DNA of 64,000 bases from positions 62,001 through 126,000 of the forward strand of contig NZ_RXLQ01000003.1 of NCBI RefSeq assembly GCF_003953935.1, in the 5' to 3' direction. The position numbers were made by a program, and so were the translations under genes. Source of the stretch: Massilia atriviolacea (lineage in GTDB: Bacteria > Pseudomonadota > Gammaproteobacteria > Burkholderiales > Burkholderiaceae_D). Shown here piece after piece: positions 42,577-51,778 of the stretch. The notes below the pieces were generated by a model that worked only from the letters and a program-made list of their open reading frames with translations, searched no databases and had not been told where the DNA came from. The stretch's first letter is position 1; each line of letters opens with the position of its first letter.

Positions 42577-42675
42577 CCCCGCATTGGCCCGGCGAGCCGA
42601 ATGTTATAGTACGGCCCGGTGCCTGCCGCCGCCAGCGCTGCGGGTCGATTCATCCACGATGTAGCTTCAGCCGCC

Positions 42676-45600
42676 ATGACAAAAACCAGCACGACGCCGT
42701 CCACGCCCACCCTCCAGTCCGGCAGCGCGCCGGCCCGTCCGCGTGCCGGCACCGCCATCGTCGGCATCGGCGCCTCGGCCGGCGGACTCGAAGCGCTGGA
42801 ACTGTTCCTGTCGGGCGTACCGGCCGACAGCGGCATGGCGTTCGTGGTCGTGCAGCATCTCGATCCGGTGCACAAAAACATCATGGTCGAGCTATTGCAA
42901 CGCAGCACCAGCATGCCCGTCATCGAAATCGGCGACCGCATGCGGGTCGAGCCGAATCATCTCTACATCATCGCCCCGGACCGCGACCTGTCCATCCTGC
43001 ATGGCGTCCTGCACCTGCTGGAACCGGCCGCGCCGCGCGGACTGCGCCTGCCGGTCGACTTTTTCCTGCGCGCGCTGGCCGCCGACCAGCAAGCCAACAG
43101 CATCGCCGTGATTCTCTCCGGCATGGGTGCCGACGGCTCGCTCGGCTTGCGCGCGATCAAGGAATGCGCGGGCGCGGTGTTCGTCCAGGATCCCGAGTCG
43201 GCCAAGTTCGACGGCATGCCGCGCAGCGCCATCGACGCCGGCCTGGCCGACGTGGTGGCGCCCGCAGAGGAATTGGCCGGCCGCATCCTGGCTTACCGCC
43301 GTCACGCGCCGCTGCCGGTCGCCCCGCCTGAACTGAGCTTTTCGGATGCCGACGGCAGCGCCCTGGACAAGATCGTCGTGATCCTGCGCGCCCAAAGCGG
43401 CCATGATTTTTCCTTCTACAAGAAAAGCACCATCTACCGCCGCATCGAGCGCCGCATGAGCCTGCACCAGCTGGCTGGCATCGCCGATTATGTGCGCTAT
43501 GTGCGCGATAATGCGCACGAAGCGCAGTTGCTGTTCAAGGAATTGCTGATCGGCGTGACCAGCTTCTTCCGCGACCCCGCCGTGTGGGAACAGATCGAGG
43601 ACGAAGTCATTCCCGCCCTGCTTGCCGCCCATCCGGAAGGCGCCACCCTGCGCGCCTGGACGGCGGCCTGTTCCACCGGCGAAGAAGCCTATTCGCTGGC
43701 CATCGCGTTTCGCGACACGATCGAGCGCCTCAAGCCGGAAGGGCGCTTCACCCTGCAAATCTTTGCAACCGATCTCGACAGCGATGCGATCGACCGCGCG
43801 CGCTCCGGTGAATTTCCCGGCAATATCGTGGCCGACATCAGCGAAGCGCGCCTGCGCCGCTATTTCGTGCAGCACGATGGCGGCTTTCGCGTGTGCAAGG
43901 AAATCCGCGAGATGGTCACCTTCGCACCGCAAAACCTGGTGATGGACCCGCCGTTCACCAAACTCGACCTGCTGACCTGCCGCAACCTGCTGATCTACCT
44001 GGAGGCCGACTTGCAGAAGAAACTGCTGCCGCTGTTTCACTACAGCCTGCGTCCGGGCGGCATCCTGGTGCTGGGCAGCGCCGAAACGGTGGGCGCCGCC
44101 AGCGACCTGTTTACGGCCTGGCCGGGCAAGACGCGCATCTACCAGCGCCGCGCCAGCAGCCCGCGCAGCGAGCCGCTGGATTTCCCGGCCTCCATTTACG
44201 GCCGCGCCCGCCGGGGCCTGGCCGAACCGATGCCGGCCGCCGGCGCGGCCCAGCCGGGCAACGCCAACGTGCAGACCTTGATCGATTCGCTGCTGCAGCA
44301 ACGTTTTTCGCCCGCCGCCGTGCTGACCACCGACAAGGGCGACATCATCTATATCAGCGGCAAGACCGGCAAATACCTGGAACCGGCCGCCGGCAAGGCC
44401 AACCTGAACATCTTCGCCATGGCGCGCGAGGGGCTGGCCGGCGCCCTGAACGAAGTCTTCGCCCGCGTCGTGCGCGAGCAGGGCAGCCAGGTGCTCAAGG
44501 GCTTGCGCGTGGGCAGCAACGACGGCGCGCTGATGGTCAATGTCGAGGTGCACAGCCTGCAAGATCCGGCCCCGCTGCGCGGCATGGTCCTGATCGTGTT
44601 TTCGGACCAGCCCGCCGCCCGCGCCAAAGTGCCGCGCAAGGGCCAGTTGGCCGGTGCCGAAGCCGAGCGCATGGATGCGATGACGCAGGAAATCGCGCAA
44701 TCGCGCGAAGAGTTGCAGCGCGCGCGCGAAGAGATGCAAACCTCGCAGGAAGAGTTGAAATCGACCAATGAGGAGTTGCAAAGCACCAACGAAGAACTGC
44801 AGAGCACCAACGAGGAACTGACCACCTCCAAGGAAGAGATGCAGTCGATGAACGAGGAGTTGCAGACGGTTAACCATGAGTTGTCGGCCAAGGTCGACGA
44901 ATTGTCGCAAGCCAGCGACGACATGAAAAACCTGCTCAACAGCACCGACATCGCCACCCTGTTTCTCGACGAAGAGATGCGCATCCGGCGCTTCACCAAC
45001 CGCATCACCGGCATCATCAAGCTGATCCCCAGCGATGCCGGGCGCCCGATTACCGACCTGGTCAGCACGCTCGACTACCCCTCGCTGGCCGACGATGCCC
45101 GCGAAGTGCTGCGCTCGCTGGTGTTTCGCGAAGTCCAGGTCGGCGCATTCGACGGCCGCTGGTTCAATGTGCGCATCATGCCTTACCGCACCCAGGACAA
45201 CCGCATCGACGGCGTGGTCATCACCTTCATCGATATCAGCGCCGCGAAAACCCTGGAGCGCGCCTTGCGGCTCAGCGACGAGCGTTTCCGCATTGCGATC
45301 GAACACGCGCCGCTGACGGTCTTCAGCCAGGACCGCGACCTGCGCTACACCTGGGTCCACAACCTGCAGCCGCAACTGCGCTCGGGCGACGCGGTCGGCA
45401 AGACCGATGCCGACCTGTTGCCGCCGGAAGACGCCGCGCGCCTGTCCGCGCTCAAGCGCCAGGCGCTCGAACAGGGCATCAGCGTGCATACCGAAACCAG
45501 CGCGCACTTGCATGGCACCACGCATTTCTACGATTTTTTTGCCGAACCGGCGCGCGACCAGAGCGGCGCGATCATCGGCGTGTCCGGCATGGCCTGGGAA

Positions 45601-46113
45601 ATCACCGAGCAGAAGCGCTCAGAAGCGCGTTTCCGGCAATTGCTGGAACATTCGCTGAACGCGGTCGCCTGCCATCAGGTACTGCTGGACGATGGCGTGC
45701 CGCGCGATTTCCTGGTGCTCGAAGTCAATCCGAAGTTCAAGGAATTGACCGGGCTGCAGGATGCGGTCGGCAAGCGCCAGTCGGAACTGTCCACCTCCAT
45801 CTATCCTTTCAGCGCGGAACTGTTCGCAGCCTGCGTGCGGGTGGCGACCACGGGCAAGTCGGAGCGCCTGGACGTGGCTTGCAATGACGGCGCGCAATGG
45901 ATCAACTGTGCGCTGTACTCGCCCGAGCCCGGTTATTTTATCTCGGTCAAGGAAGATGTAACGGAACGCCGGCGCCTGGCCGACACACTGAACCAGGCGC
46001 TGTCGGTATTGAAGCAGGGGAGCGCGCCGGGTGCGGCCCTGCAACAGATTGTGCAAGAGGCGCAGGCATTGCTGGAGCGCCACATTCCTCAGGAAAACCA
46101 CCATGAACCGTGA
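42676..46113 (+). CDS. CheB-CheR fusion with coiled coil and multiple PAS domains
   Basis: A 1145-residue signalling fusion. In order: CheB methylesterase (about 25-205; nucleophile Ser in GIGASAGGLEAL, His in VVQHLDP, Asp in GMGADGSLGL), CheR N-terminal and methyltransferase domains (about 225-480; KKSTIYRRIERRM, AWTAACSTGEEAYSLAI, ATDLDSDAIDRAR, LLTCRNLLIYL), a long coiled coil (about 670-755) with STNEELQ heptads, then three PAS-like sensor domains. It has no kinase, GGDEF or receiver output and no neighbouring chemotaxis receptor genes. The ATG with this start removes a 19-codon extension from an upstream GTG. The next gene starts inside its last codons. Confidence 0.9.
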   Translation: MTKTSTTPSTPTLQSGSAPARPRAGTAIVGIGASAGGLEALELFLSGVPADSGMAFVVVQHLDPVHKNIMVELLQRSTSMPVIEIGDRMRVEPNHLYIIAPDRDLSILHGVLHLLEPAAPRGLRLPVDFFLRALAADQQANSIAVILSGMGADGSLGLRAIKECAGAVFVQDPESAKFDGMPRSAIDAGLADVVAPAEELAGRILAYRRHAPLPVAPPELSFSDADGSALDKIVVILRAQSGHDFSFYKKSTIYRRIERRMSLHQLAGIADYVRYVRDNAHEAQLLFKELLIGVTSFFRDPAVWEQIEDEVIPALLAAHPEGATLRAWTAACSTGEEAYSLAIAFRDTIERLKPEGRFTLQIFATDLDSDAIDRARSGEFPGNIVADISEARLRRYFVQHDGGFRVCKEIREMVTFAPQNLVMDPPFTKLDLLTCRNLLIYLEADLQKKLLPLFHYSLRPGGILVLGSAETVGAASDLFTAWPGKTRIYQRRASSPRSEPLDFPASIYGRARRGLAEPMPAAGAAQPGNANVQTLIDSLLQQRFSPAAVLTTDKGDIIYISGKTGKYLEPAAGKANLNIFAMAREGLAGALNEVFARVVREQGSQVLKGLRVGSNDGALMVNVEVHSLQDPAPLRGMVLIVFSDQPAARAKVPRKGQLAGAEAERMDAMTQEIAQSREELQRAREEMQTSQEELKSTNEELQSTNEELQSTNEELTTSKEEMQSMNEELQTVNHELSAKVDELSQASDDMKNLLNSTDIATLFLDEEMRIRRFTNRITGIIKLIPSDAGRPITDLVSTLDYPSLADDAREVLRSLVFREVQVGAFDGRWFNVRIMPYRTQDNRIDGVVITFIDISAAKTLERALRLSDERFRIAIEHAPLTVFSQDRDLRYTWVHNLQPQLRSGDAVGKTDADLLPPEDAARLSALKRQALEQGISVHTETSAHLHGTTHFYDFFAEPARDQSGAIIGVSGMAWEITEQKRSEARFRQLLEHSLNAVACHQVLLDDGVPRDFLVLEVNPKFKELTGLQDAVGKRQSELSTSIYPFSAELFAACVRVATTGKSERLDVACNDGAQWINCALYSPEPGYFISVKEDVTERRRLADTLNQALSVLKQGSAPGAALQQIVQEAQALLERHIPQENHHEP

Positions 46114-47014
46114 ACACACTTTGCAAGGGGCATCGCCAGCCGATCCCGACCTGCGGATGCGCGCGCACGAGCGCCTGTACGAGCAGGGACGCATGCCGGG
46201 GAACGGCGCCGCGCACCTCGACAATCCCCAGCGCCTGGTGCACGAATTGCAGGTGCACCAGGTCGAACTCGAATTGCAGAATGAACAGCTGGAAGCGGCG
46301 CGCGCCTGGATCGAGGCGGCCCTGGCCAGCTATATCGAACTGTTCGATTTCGCGCCGGTGGCCTACTTCACGCTCGACCGGGCCGGCAAGATCGCCGAGG
46401 CCAACCTGGCTGGCGCACGCCTGCTCGGCACCGAGCGCGCCCGCGTGATCGACAAGCGCCTGGGCGTGTTCGTGGCCGAAGCCGACCGCGGCCGCCTGGC
46501 GGCCTGCCTCAAGTCGCTGTTTGCCACCCAGTCCGATGCGCAGTGCGAGGTGGCGCTGGCGGCCAGGGACGGCGGCAGCCGCACGGTGGAACTGCGCACC
46601 ACGCTGTCCAACAATGGCGAGACGTGCCGCGCCGTCATGATCGACGTCAGCCGGCGCAGCGCCGGCGAGCGCCGCGCGCAGCGCCTGGCGCAGGTGTTTA
46701 CGCGTGCGCCCGAAGCGATGTTCCTCAGCGACCAGCAAGGCATTATTTCCGATGTGAACGACGCCTTCAGCGCGCTCACCGGCTACGCGCCCGAGGACGT
46801 GGTTGGCCAGCATCAGCGCCTGTTGCATTGCGAGAGCCGCGCGGCGGGGCTGGACCAGGACGTGATGCGCCTGCTCGCCCTGCACGGCAGCTGGCGCGGC
46901 GCCGTGCGGCTGCGGCGCAGCGACGGCGATGTGGTCGAGCTGATCCAGCAGATCGACGTGTTGCCCGACGACAGCGGCGTCCAGACCTGGGTGACGCGCT
47001 TCTCGCGGCCGTAG
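46103..47014 (+). CDS. Stand-alone PAS-domain protein without output domain
   Basis: A 303-residue protein: a helical N-terminus with HELQVHQVELELQNEQLEAAR (a coiled coil typical of the start of PAS kinases), PAS 1 (about 80-180, ELFDFAPVAYFTLDRAGKIAEANLAGARLLG) and PAS 2 (about 195-303, RAPEAMFLSDQQGIISDVNDAFSALTGYAPEDVVGQ), then a stop. No kinase or diguanylate cyclase domain follows, and the next bases belong to a minus-strand gene. It overlaps the CheB-CheR gene by 11 bases with AGGAAA as ribosome site, so the two probably act together, perhaps as a partner sensor. Confidence 0.85.
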   Translation: MNREHTLQGASPADPDLRMRAHERLYEQGRMPGNGAAHLDNPQRLVHELQVHQVELELQNEQLEAARAWIEAALASYIELFDFAPVAYFTLDRAGKIAEANLAGARLLGTERARVIDKRLGVFVAEADRGRLAACLKSLFATQSDAQCEVALAARDGGSRTVELRTTLSNNGETCRAVMIDVSRRSAGERRAQRLAQVFTRAPEAMFLSDQQGIISDVNDAFSALTGYAPEDVVGQHQRLLHCESRAAGLDQDVMRLLALHGSWRGAVRLRRSDGDVVELIQQIDVLPDDSGVQTWVTRFSRP

Positions 47015-47019
47015 TAGCG

Positions 47020-48435
47020 TCAGGGCAAGCGCGCCAGGTACAGCAAGCCTGTGATGCTCGGGAAAAAGCAGTACACCCCGCCGCGCGTCCTCACCAGGCG
47101 CGAAAAGCCCTCCAGCACCCGGTTGGCGCTGCCGTTCGGCCCCTTGCCGGGCAGGGTGAACGCGCTCGACGCCGGATCGTTCACCCCGGACAGCACATCT
47201 TCGCCGCTGATGTTGAACACCGCGTTGCCGTCCGCCGCGCCCCCCGGCCCCGTGGCCGATTTCACGAAGTCGTGCTTCCGGTTCCATTCGCTGCTGAGGA
47301 ATTCGAACTGCTTGCGGATGCTGGCATTGATGAAGTAACCGATCAGCCCGCGCGCCCGCGTGTCCGGCCTTGCCGGATCGTACTGCGGACCGTAGGGCAT
47401 CGAACGCCGCACGATGCGGTGATGGCTGCTGCCGCTGCCGATGACGGCGGCGCCGCGCGGATTGTTGCGCCGGATGTGGGCGCCGATCGGGCACTTCAGG
47501 CCCAGGGTGTCGTCCGCGGCCGGGTCGGGGCTGACGAAACCGAAATTGTTCAGTTGCGCATCGGGCAGCGGCGCGTCCAGCGCGTGCGGCGCCAGGGCCA
47601 GCGGTTTGCCGTTGCGCCAGCGTCCCATGAGCTTTGCCGCCAGCAGGTCGGTATCGATGCCGGCATCGGCGGCATGGCGGGCCAGCATGGCCTCGAAGCC
47701 GGCCACATCCTGCTCGAGGATGCGAAAAACGCCATAGCTGCTGTTGGCCGATAGTTCCGGCGGCAACACGCGGTAGCTGCCGCCCGCCGCGTTGGGGTGA
47801 CCGAGCAGGAATTCCCCTGGCGGGACCGGTTCCTGCGCATCGAGCGCAAATTGCTTGCGCGGCGGCATGCCGATGATCGCCGGTTGCGCGATCCCGTGGC
47901 GATAGCCGAAGTGCACGGTCCCGTCCGCGAATTCGCCGCCATCGTGCACGTACAGCTCGCTCACACTGCCGCCGAAGGCCGCCCGCAGTTGCGCCGAAAC
48001 ATGCTCCATCAGGGCGGCCGAATCGCGCACCCACAGACTCAGCAGGATGTGGACCCGGGTGGCGTCGCCCAGCCCGCCAATCCAGTGCCGCGGCGCGCTC
48101 GGGCCGACGTCGCCCACGGTGGCGGCGGACACGGCATCGGTCGCGCCGCGCTGGAAGGCGGGATCGAAGCTGGCCAGCGCGCCGGCACCGACCCCCAGCG
48201 CAGCCAGCCCGGCCGCGCTGAAACTGATATTGAGGAACGCGGCGGGTGTCGGCACGCCCAGCCTGGCGCTTGTGATGGCCGGCAAGCCATCGGCGCCCCG
48301 CACCAGCGCCCCGATCAGCTTGCGGGTCGCAAGCGCATCCGTGATCGTCAGCACGAAATGCCGCGCCAGCTTGACGCGGTAGCCGCGCAGGATCAGGCCT
48401 TGCACGTCGTCCAGGTCGATCGCGGATTCGCTCAT
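47020..48435 (-). CDS. DyP-type peroxidase with substituted catalytic Asp
   Basis: A 471-residue heme peroxidase of the dye-decolourising family. It has the N-terminal DDVQGLILRGYRVKLARHFVL, the proximal heme His in CPIGAHIRRNNPR, the distal Arg segment RRSMPYGP and the C-terminal GLLYLARLP. The catalytic motif normally GxxDG reads GYRHG (in FGYRHGIAQPA): the distal Asp is His, coded CAC. That change should alter or abolish standard peroxide cleavage. There is no signal peptide. It is transcribed after a small unknown gene 26 bases upstream, probably as one operon. Confidence 0.88.
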   Translation of the reverse strand: MSESAIDLDDVQGLILRGYRVKLARHFVLTITDALATRKLIGALVRGADGLPAITSARLGVPTPAAFLNISFSAAGLAALGVGAGALASFDPAFQRGATDAVSAATVGDVGPSAPRHWIGGLGDATRVHILLSLWVRDSAALMEHVSAQLRAAFGGSVSELYVHDGGEFADGTVHFGYRHGIAQPAIIGMPPRKQFALDAQEPVPPGEFLLGHPNAAGGSYRVLPPELSANSSYGVFRILEQDVAGFEAMLARHAADAGIDTDLLAAKLMGRWRNGKPLALAPHALDAPLPDAQLNNFGFVSPDPAADDTLGLKCPIGAHIRRNNPRGAAVIGSGSSHHRIVRRSMPYGPQYDPARPDTRARGLIGYFINASIRKQFEFLSSEWNRKHDFVKSATGPGGAADGNAVFNISGEDVLSGVNDPASSAFTLPGKGPNGSANRVLEGFSRLVRTRGGVYCFFPSITGLLYLARLP

Positions 48436-48461
48436 CGCTGCCTCCCCTTGCCGCCCATGCC

Positions 48462-48920
48462 TCAGATGGCGGCCAGGATGTGCTGCACGGTGTGCGGATA
48501 GGCGGCGTAGAAATACGTGTTGGGAAGATGTTGCGAGGCATTGTGTTTGGCAATGAAGGCTTCGAATTCCGCCACATGGTCGACCACCGGGGTGATCGCC
48601 GCGCCGCCCACCACCAGCGACAGGATCGCGTCGAACTCGGCGCTCAGCTGGACGGTGAAGTCATGGATGTACGCACTGAAATCGCCATCGAAGGAGGTGA
48701 TGATGGCAATCACCAGATTGTCCGATGGCAGCAGGGACGCCAGGTCCGGCTGCAGGTCCGCTTGCGAGCGGTCGAGCAGGATGAGGCGGGCATAGTGGAC
48801 CGTGCCGATCGCCTGGATCGCCGCCTCGATCGCCGGCAGCAGGATGGTCAGCCTGGCGACGACAGTGGCCGCACTCGTACCGGGAAGTACCGGCGTCAGT
48901 AAGGTCAGGGGACTGGTCAT
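48462..48920 (-). CDS. Hypothetical partner of the DyP-type peroxidase
   Basis: A 152-residue soluble protein starting MTSPLTLLTPVLPGT. It has a ferredoxin-like alternation: helix rich in Ala/Ile (VVARLTILLPAIEAAIQAIG), strand TVHYARLILLD, then VIAIITSFDGDFSAYIHDFTVQLSAEFDAILSLV and a C-terminal helix. The F-D-G-D-F...Y-I-x-D-F pattern reminds me of small proteins next to or fused with heme peroxidases, but I cannot name a family. The start has AGAGG upstream. It is the first gene of the probable operon with the peroxidase. Confidence 0.7.
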   Translation of the reverse strand: MTSPLTLLTPVLPGTSAATVVARLTILLPAIEAAIQAIGTVHYARLILLDRSQADLQPDLASLLPSDNLVIAIITSFDGDFSAYIHDFTVQLSAEFDAILSLVVGGAAITPVVDHVAEFEAFIAKHNASQHLPNTYFYAAYPHTVQHILAAI

Positions 48921-49086
48921 GATGGGCCTCTTTCTTGAAGACACAAGATGCGCGGCCGGCAGGTTGGCGGCCGCGTCCCGTGTCAGCAAATGATAGGCAC
49001 ATCTGCGCGCCGCCAGGCCCGCCGGCACGGGCCGCCCGCTTGATTCAGCTTAAGTCCGCGCGGCCTTGCCGCAGGCACATTCCCGC

Positions 49087-49827
49087 TTACACCGCGCCGT
49101 CGATGACCACGGTCGCTCCGCTCATATAACTATTCTTGTCCGATACAAAGAATGCGGCCGCTTGCGCCACTTCCTCCACCGTTCCCAGGCGCCCGAGCGC
49201 GCAATGGCGCAGGTATTCCGTCATCTTCGCGGCCGGCACGTTGCCGCTCACGCCTTCGTCGAGCACGCCCGGCGCCAGGCAGTTGACGGTAATGCCGTAG
49301 CGGCCGACTTCCTTCGCCAGCGCTTCCGTCATGCCCTTGAGCGCCGCCTTGGCGGCGCTGTAGTGCACCGGCGCCTGCATCATCTTCACGCCCGCCAGCG
49401 AACTGATATTCAGGATGCGCCCGCGCTTCTGGTGGATCATCCCGCGCAGCACCGCCTGGGTGGTCAGAAAAGCGCCCTTGACGTTGGTGTTCATCATGCG
49501 GTCCCAGTCTTCTTCCTCCATCAGCGCCAGCGGCACCACCTGGCCGATGCCGGCGTTATTGATCAGGATATCGATCGCCCCCGCATCCGCCTCGATGGCG
49601 CGCACCATGCCCTGCAGGCCCGCCTTGTCCAGCACCGACACCTGGAACGCCCACGCCTTCACGCCCAGTTCCCTGAGCGCGGCCAGCACGCCCTCGGCTT
49701 CCGCCACCGAGCGCGAATAATTGAAGGCCACGTTCGCGCCTTCGCGCGCCAGGGCCATGCACAGCGCGCGTCCGAGGCCGCGCGAGCCGCCGGTGACCAA
49801 TGCGGTCCGACCGTCGAGCATTCCCAT
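49087..49827 (-). CDS. SDR-family 3-oxoacyl-ACP reductase-like enzyme
   Basis: A 246-residue short-chain dehydrogenase with the NADP site TGGSRGLG, NNAG (DILINNAGIG), catalytic Ser in NISSLAG, YxxxK (YSAAK) and the C-terminal SGATVVIDG. It is FabG-like but carries the insert QVVPLALMEEEDWD, shared with the SDR at 62124-62915, to which it looks more similar than to the FabG-like SDR at 56862. Its ATG overlaps by one base the stop of the radical SAM gene, so both are one operon divergent from the main cluster. Confidence 0.9.
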   Translation of the reverse strand: MGMLDGRTALVTGGSRGLGRALCMALAREGANVAFNYSRSVAEAEGVLAALRELGVKAWAFQVSVLDKAGLQGMVRAIEADAGAIDILINNAGIGQVVPLALMEEEDWDRMMNTNVKGAFLTTQAVLRGMIHQKRGRILNISSLAGVKMMQAPVHYSAAKAALKGMTEALAKEVGRYGITVNCLAPGVLDEGVSGNVPAAKMTEYLRHCALGRLGTVEEVAQAAAFFVSDKNSYMSGATVVIDGAV

Positions 49828-51650
49828 TATTCGAGCACCACCGGTTTGGCGCCGCCAAGGCCGATCGCATGCGGCGCGCGCGCCGGCGTTTCGCCGACCC
49901 CGATCCCGGTCAGCGCCTGGCGCGTATCGGTGCGGTGGAACTGCACCACCTGCACCGGCGCGTCCGTGGTCCAGGGCTTCTTGCCCCATGCCGCCAGTTC
50001 GGTGTCCGGGCCCTTGGCCGCGCCCCGGTGGAACATATTGAAGCCGCAGGCCGGCATGATGCGCCCGTCCACCTGCGGATAATGGTGGCAGCACTTGCGC
50101 AGCCGTTCCAGGTCGAAGTCGTGGCGGTCCATGTAGTGGTGCAAAAAGATCGACTTGGCCTGGCGCTCGCCCAGGTGGATCGCTTCCTTGGCGCTGACCG
50201 GCCGGTTCGGGAACATCACATCGATCGTGCGCCGCAGCGCCGCCAGGATGTCCGCCGAGCGCTCGATCTCATCCTGGCGCGCGAACACGTCGTGCACCAC
50301 ATCGCTCATCGCATCGTGGATCTCGGGCGAGGCGCCCAGGGTGGCCGAGGAACGCAGCAGGGTGCCGTGCGTGCGGAAGTCGACAAAGCGCCCGAACGGA
50401 ATATGGGTCCCGTCGTTCATGCGCAGCAGGTAGCTGAGCGAGACGCACTGGGGGTGCGAACAGGGCAGGGGCGCGAAGTCGCTCACTTTGAGCTTGCCGC
50501 CGGTCTGTTCTTCGATGGCCTTGATCACGCCGGGAATCGTCAGCCGGTCCATCGGGTCGTGCGCGAACTGGCCGCCGCCCGCGCCGGTAAAGGCCACCGG
50601 CTGGAAGTTCAGCGACAGGAAGTGGTCCTCGGACAGGAACAGCTCCACCACCTGGCCGATCTGGTGCTCGTTGACGCCGCGCGCGGCCACGAAAATGAGC
50701 TGGGTCGGGATGTTGAGCTCCTTGAGCATCCTGAGTGCGGCGCTCTTTTCGTCGCACAGGTCGCGCCCGCGGATTTTTTCGTGCGTGTCGGCCGTAAAAC
50801 CGTCGAACTGCAGCGCGATGTAGGCGCCGCTGGCCTTGATCTTCTCGGCAAAGGCGCGGTCGCGCCCGAGCCGCAAGCCGTTGGTGATGATGACGATGCG
50901 GCCGATTTCCTCGCGCGTGGCAATGGCCACCAGTTCCATCAGGCGCGGATGGCTGGTCGGCTCGCCGCCCGACAGCGCGATCGACTCCACCTGGCCCTCG
51001 TTGCGCACCAGCGTATCGATCATGCGGGCGAACGCCTCGTTCGACAGGTGGTAGGCATTGGTGTTGTTGACGATGCAGACCGGGCATTCGAGGTTGCAGT
51101 AATCGGTGATCTCGATGATCGGCAGGCAGGTGTGCTGCTCATGGTCGCCGCAGGTGCCGCAATCGGTCGGACAGCCCTTGTCGGCTTGCGTTGCGAACAC
51201 CAGCGGCTCGGTGCCGGCGCGCGCGTACGAGTAGGCGTCCACATAGTAGGCCGCGTTTTCCGACACCAGCGCTTCGGACGGGCCGCACTGGTCGCAGTTC
51301 TTCACGAAGTAGACCTTGCCGTCGCGGATCACCACATCGGCCGGCAGCAATGCCAGGCACCCGGGACAGGTCGATGTCGTGTGCTTGAAATAGTGGTCGC
51401 CCTGCTTGCCCGGACCGGCCTGGCCGCGCGCGAGAAAAGCCGCCATCCAGCCCTTGGCGTCGTCCGACACCATCTGTTCGGATGGGCCGCATTGATGGCA
51501 GCGGATCAGCCGCACCACGCCATCGTCGCGCAGCACCACGCGCGCTTCGATCGGCGTCGTGCAGCCGCCGCAGACGGCCATCTCGTGCATGAAGAAGGTG
51601 TGCTCGCGATCCTTGCGCACGGTGCCCGTGTCGCAGCTGGTACATTCCAT
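49827..51650 (-). CDS. Large radical SAM enzyme with multiple Cys pairs (COG1964/MJ0619 style)
   Basis: A 607-residue radical SAM protein. The cluster motif is CNLECPVC (Cys 185, 189, 192), followed by the SAM-binding LSGGEPTSHP. The N-terminal 175 residues contain repeated CxxC pairs (3/6, 27/30, 51/54, 95/98, 119/122) in two similar ribbon units each ending CGPSE, plus a CPTDCGTC group: rubredoxin- or zinc-ribbon-like sites. More cysteines lie near the C-terminus (CSHPQC, CCHHY, PACGF), suggesting auxiliary Fe-S clusters. This architecture is that of the COG1964 family, which includes the archaeal tetraether lipid synthase; membership is judged by eye. It is divergent from, and shares a promoter region with, the fatty-acid-like cluster. 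Confidence 0.85.
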   Translation of the reverse strand: MECTSCDTGTVRKDREHTFFMHEMAVCGGCTTPIEARVVLRDDGVVRLIRCHQCGPSEQMVSDDAKGWMAAFLARGQAGPGKQGDHYFKHTTSTCPGCLALLPADVVIRDGKVYFVKNCDQCGPSEALVSENAAYYVDAYSYARAGTEPLVFATQADKGCPTDCGTCGDHEQHTCLPIIEITDYCNLECPVCIVNNTNAYHLSNEAFARMIDTLVRNEGQVESIALSGGEPTSHPRLMELVAIATREEIGRIVIITNGLRLGRDRAFAEKIKASGAYIALQFDGFTADTHEKIRGRDLCDEKSAALRMLKELNIPTQLIFVAARGVNEHQIGQVVELFLSEDHFLSLNFQPVAFTGAGGGQFAHDPMDRLTIPGVIKAIEEQTGGKLKVSDFAPLPCSHPQCVSLSYLLRMNDGTHIPFGRFVDFRTHGTLLRSSATLGASPEIHDAMSDVVHDVFARQDEIERSADILAALRRTIDVMFPNRPVSAKEAIHLGERQAKSIFLHHYMDRHDFDLERLRKCCHHYPQVDGRIMPACGFNMFHRGAAKGPDTELAAWGKKPWTTDAPVQVVQFHRTDTRQALTGIGVGETPARAPHAIGLGGAKPVVLE

Positions 51651-51692
51651 GTGAACCTTTCAACGATGATCTACTGGTGTTGGGTGTTAGCT

Positions 51693-51706
51693 TTAGGATA
51701 TCCTAA
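51693..51706. promoter_or_regulatory. Perfect 14-bp palindrome in the divergent promoter region
   Basis: TTAGGATATCCTAA lies midway in the 128-base interval between the radical SAM gene and the dehydratase gene. It is the only long symmetric element there and is AT-rich, suiting an operator for a regulator controlling both arms. No regulator gene is seen in the cluster within the window. Confidence 0.5.
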
Positions 51707-51778
51707 CCTGAATTGCATGCTTTGAGTGGCCGTTCGGCGCCGCCGGCGGCAATCGACATGGTCAAAAAGGCAGCGTGG

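Noticed and set aside
44740-44880. DNA repeat in the CheB-CheR gene considered as a mobile or variable repeat
   Set aside because: It encodes the STNEELQ coiled-coil heptads usual for this protein family.
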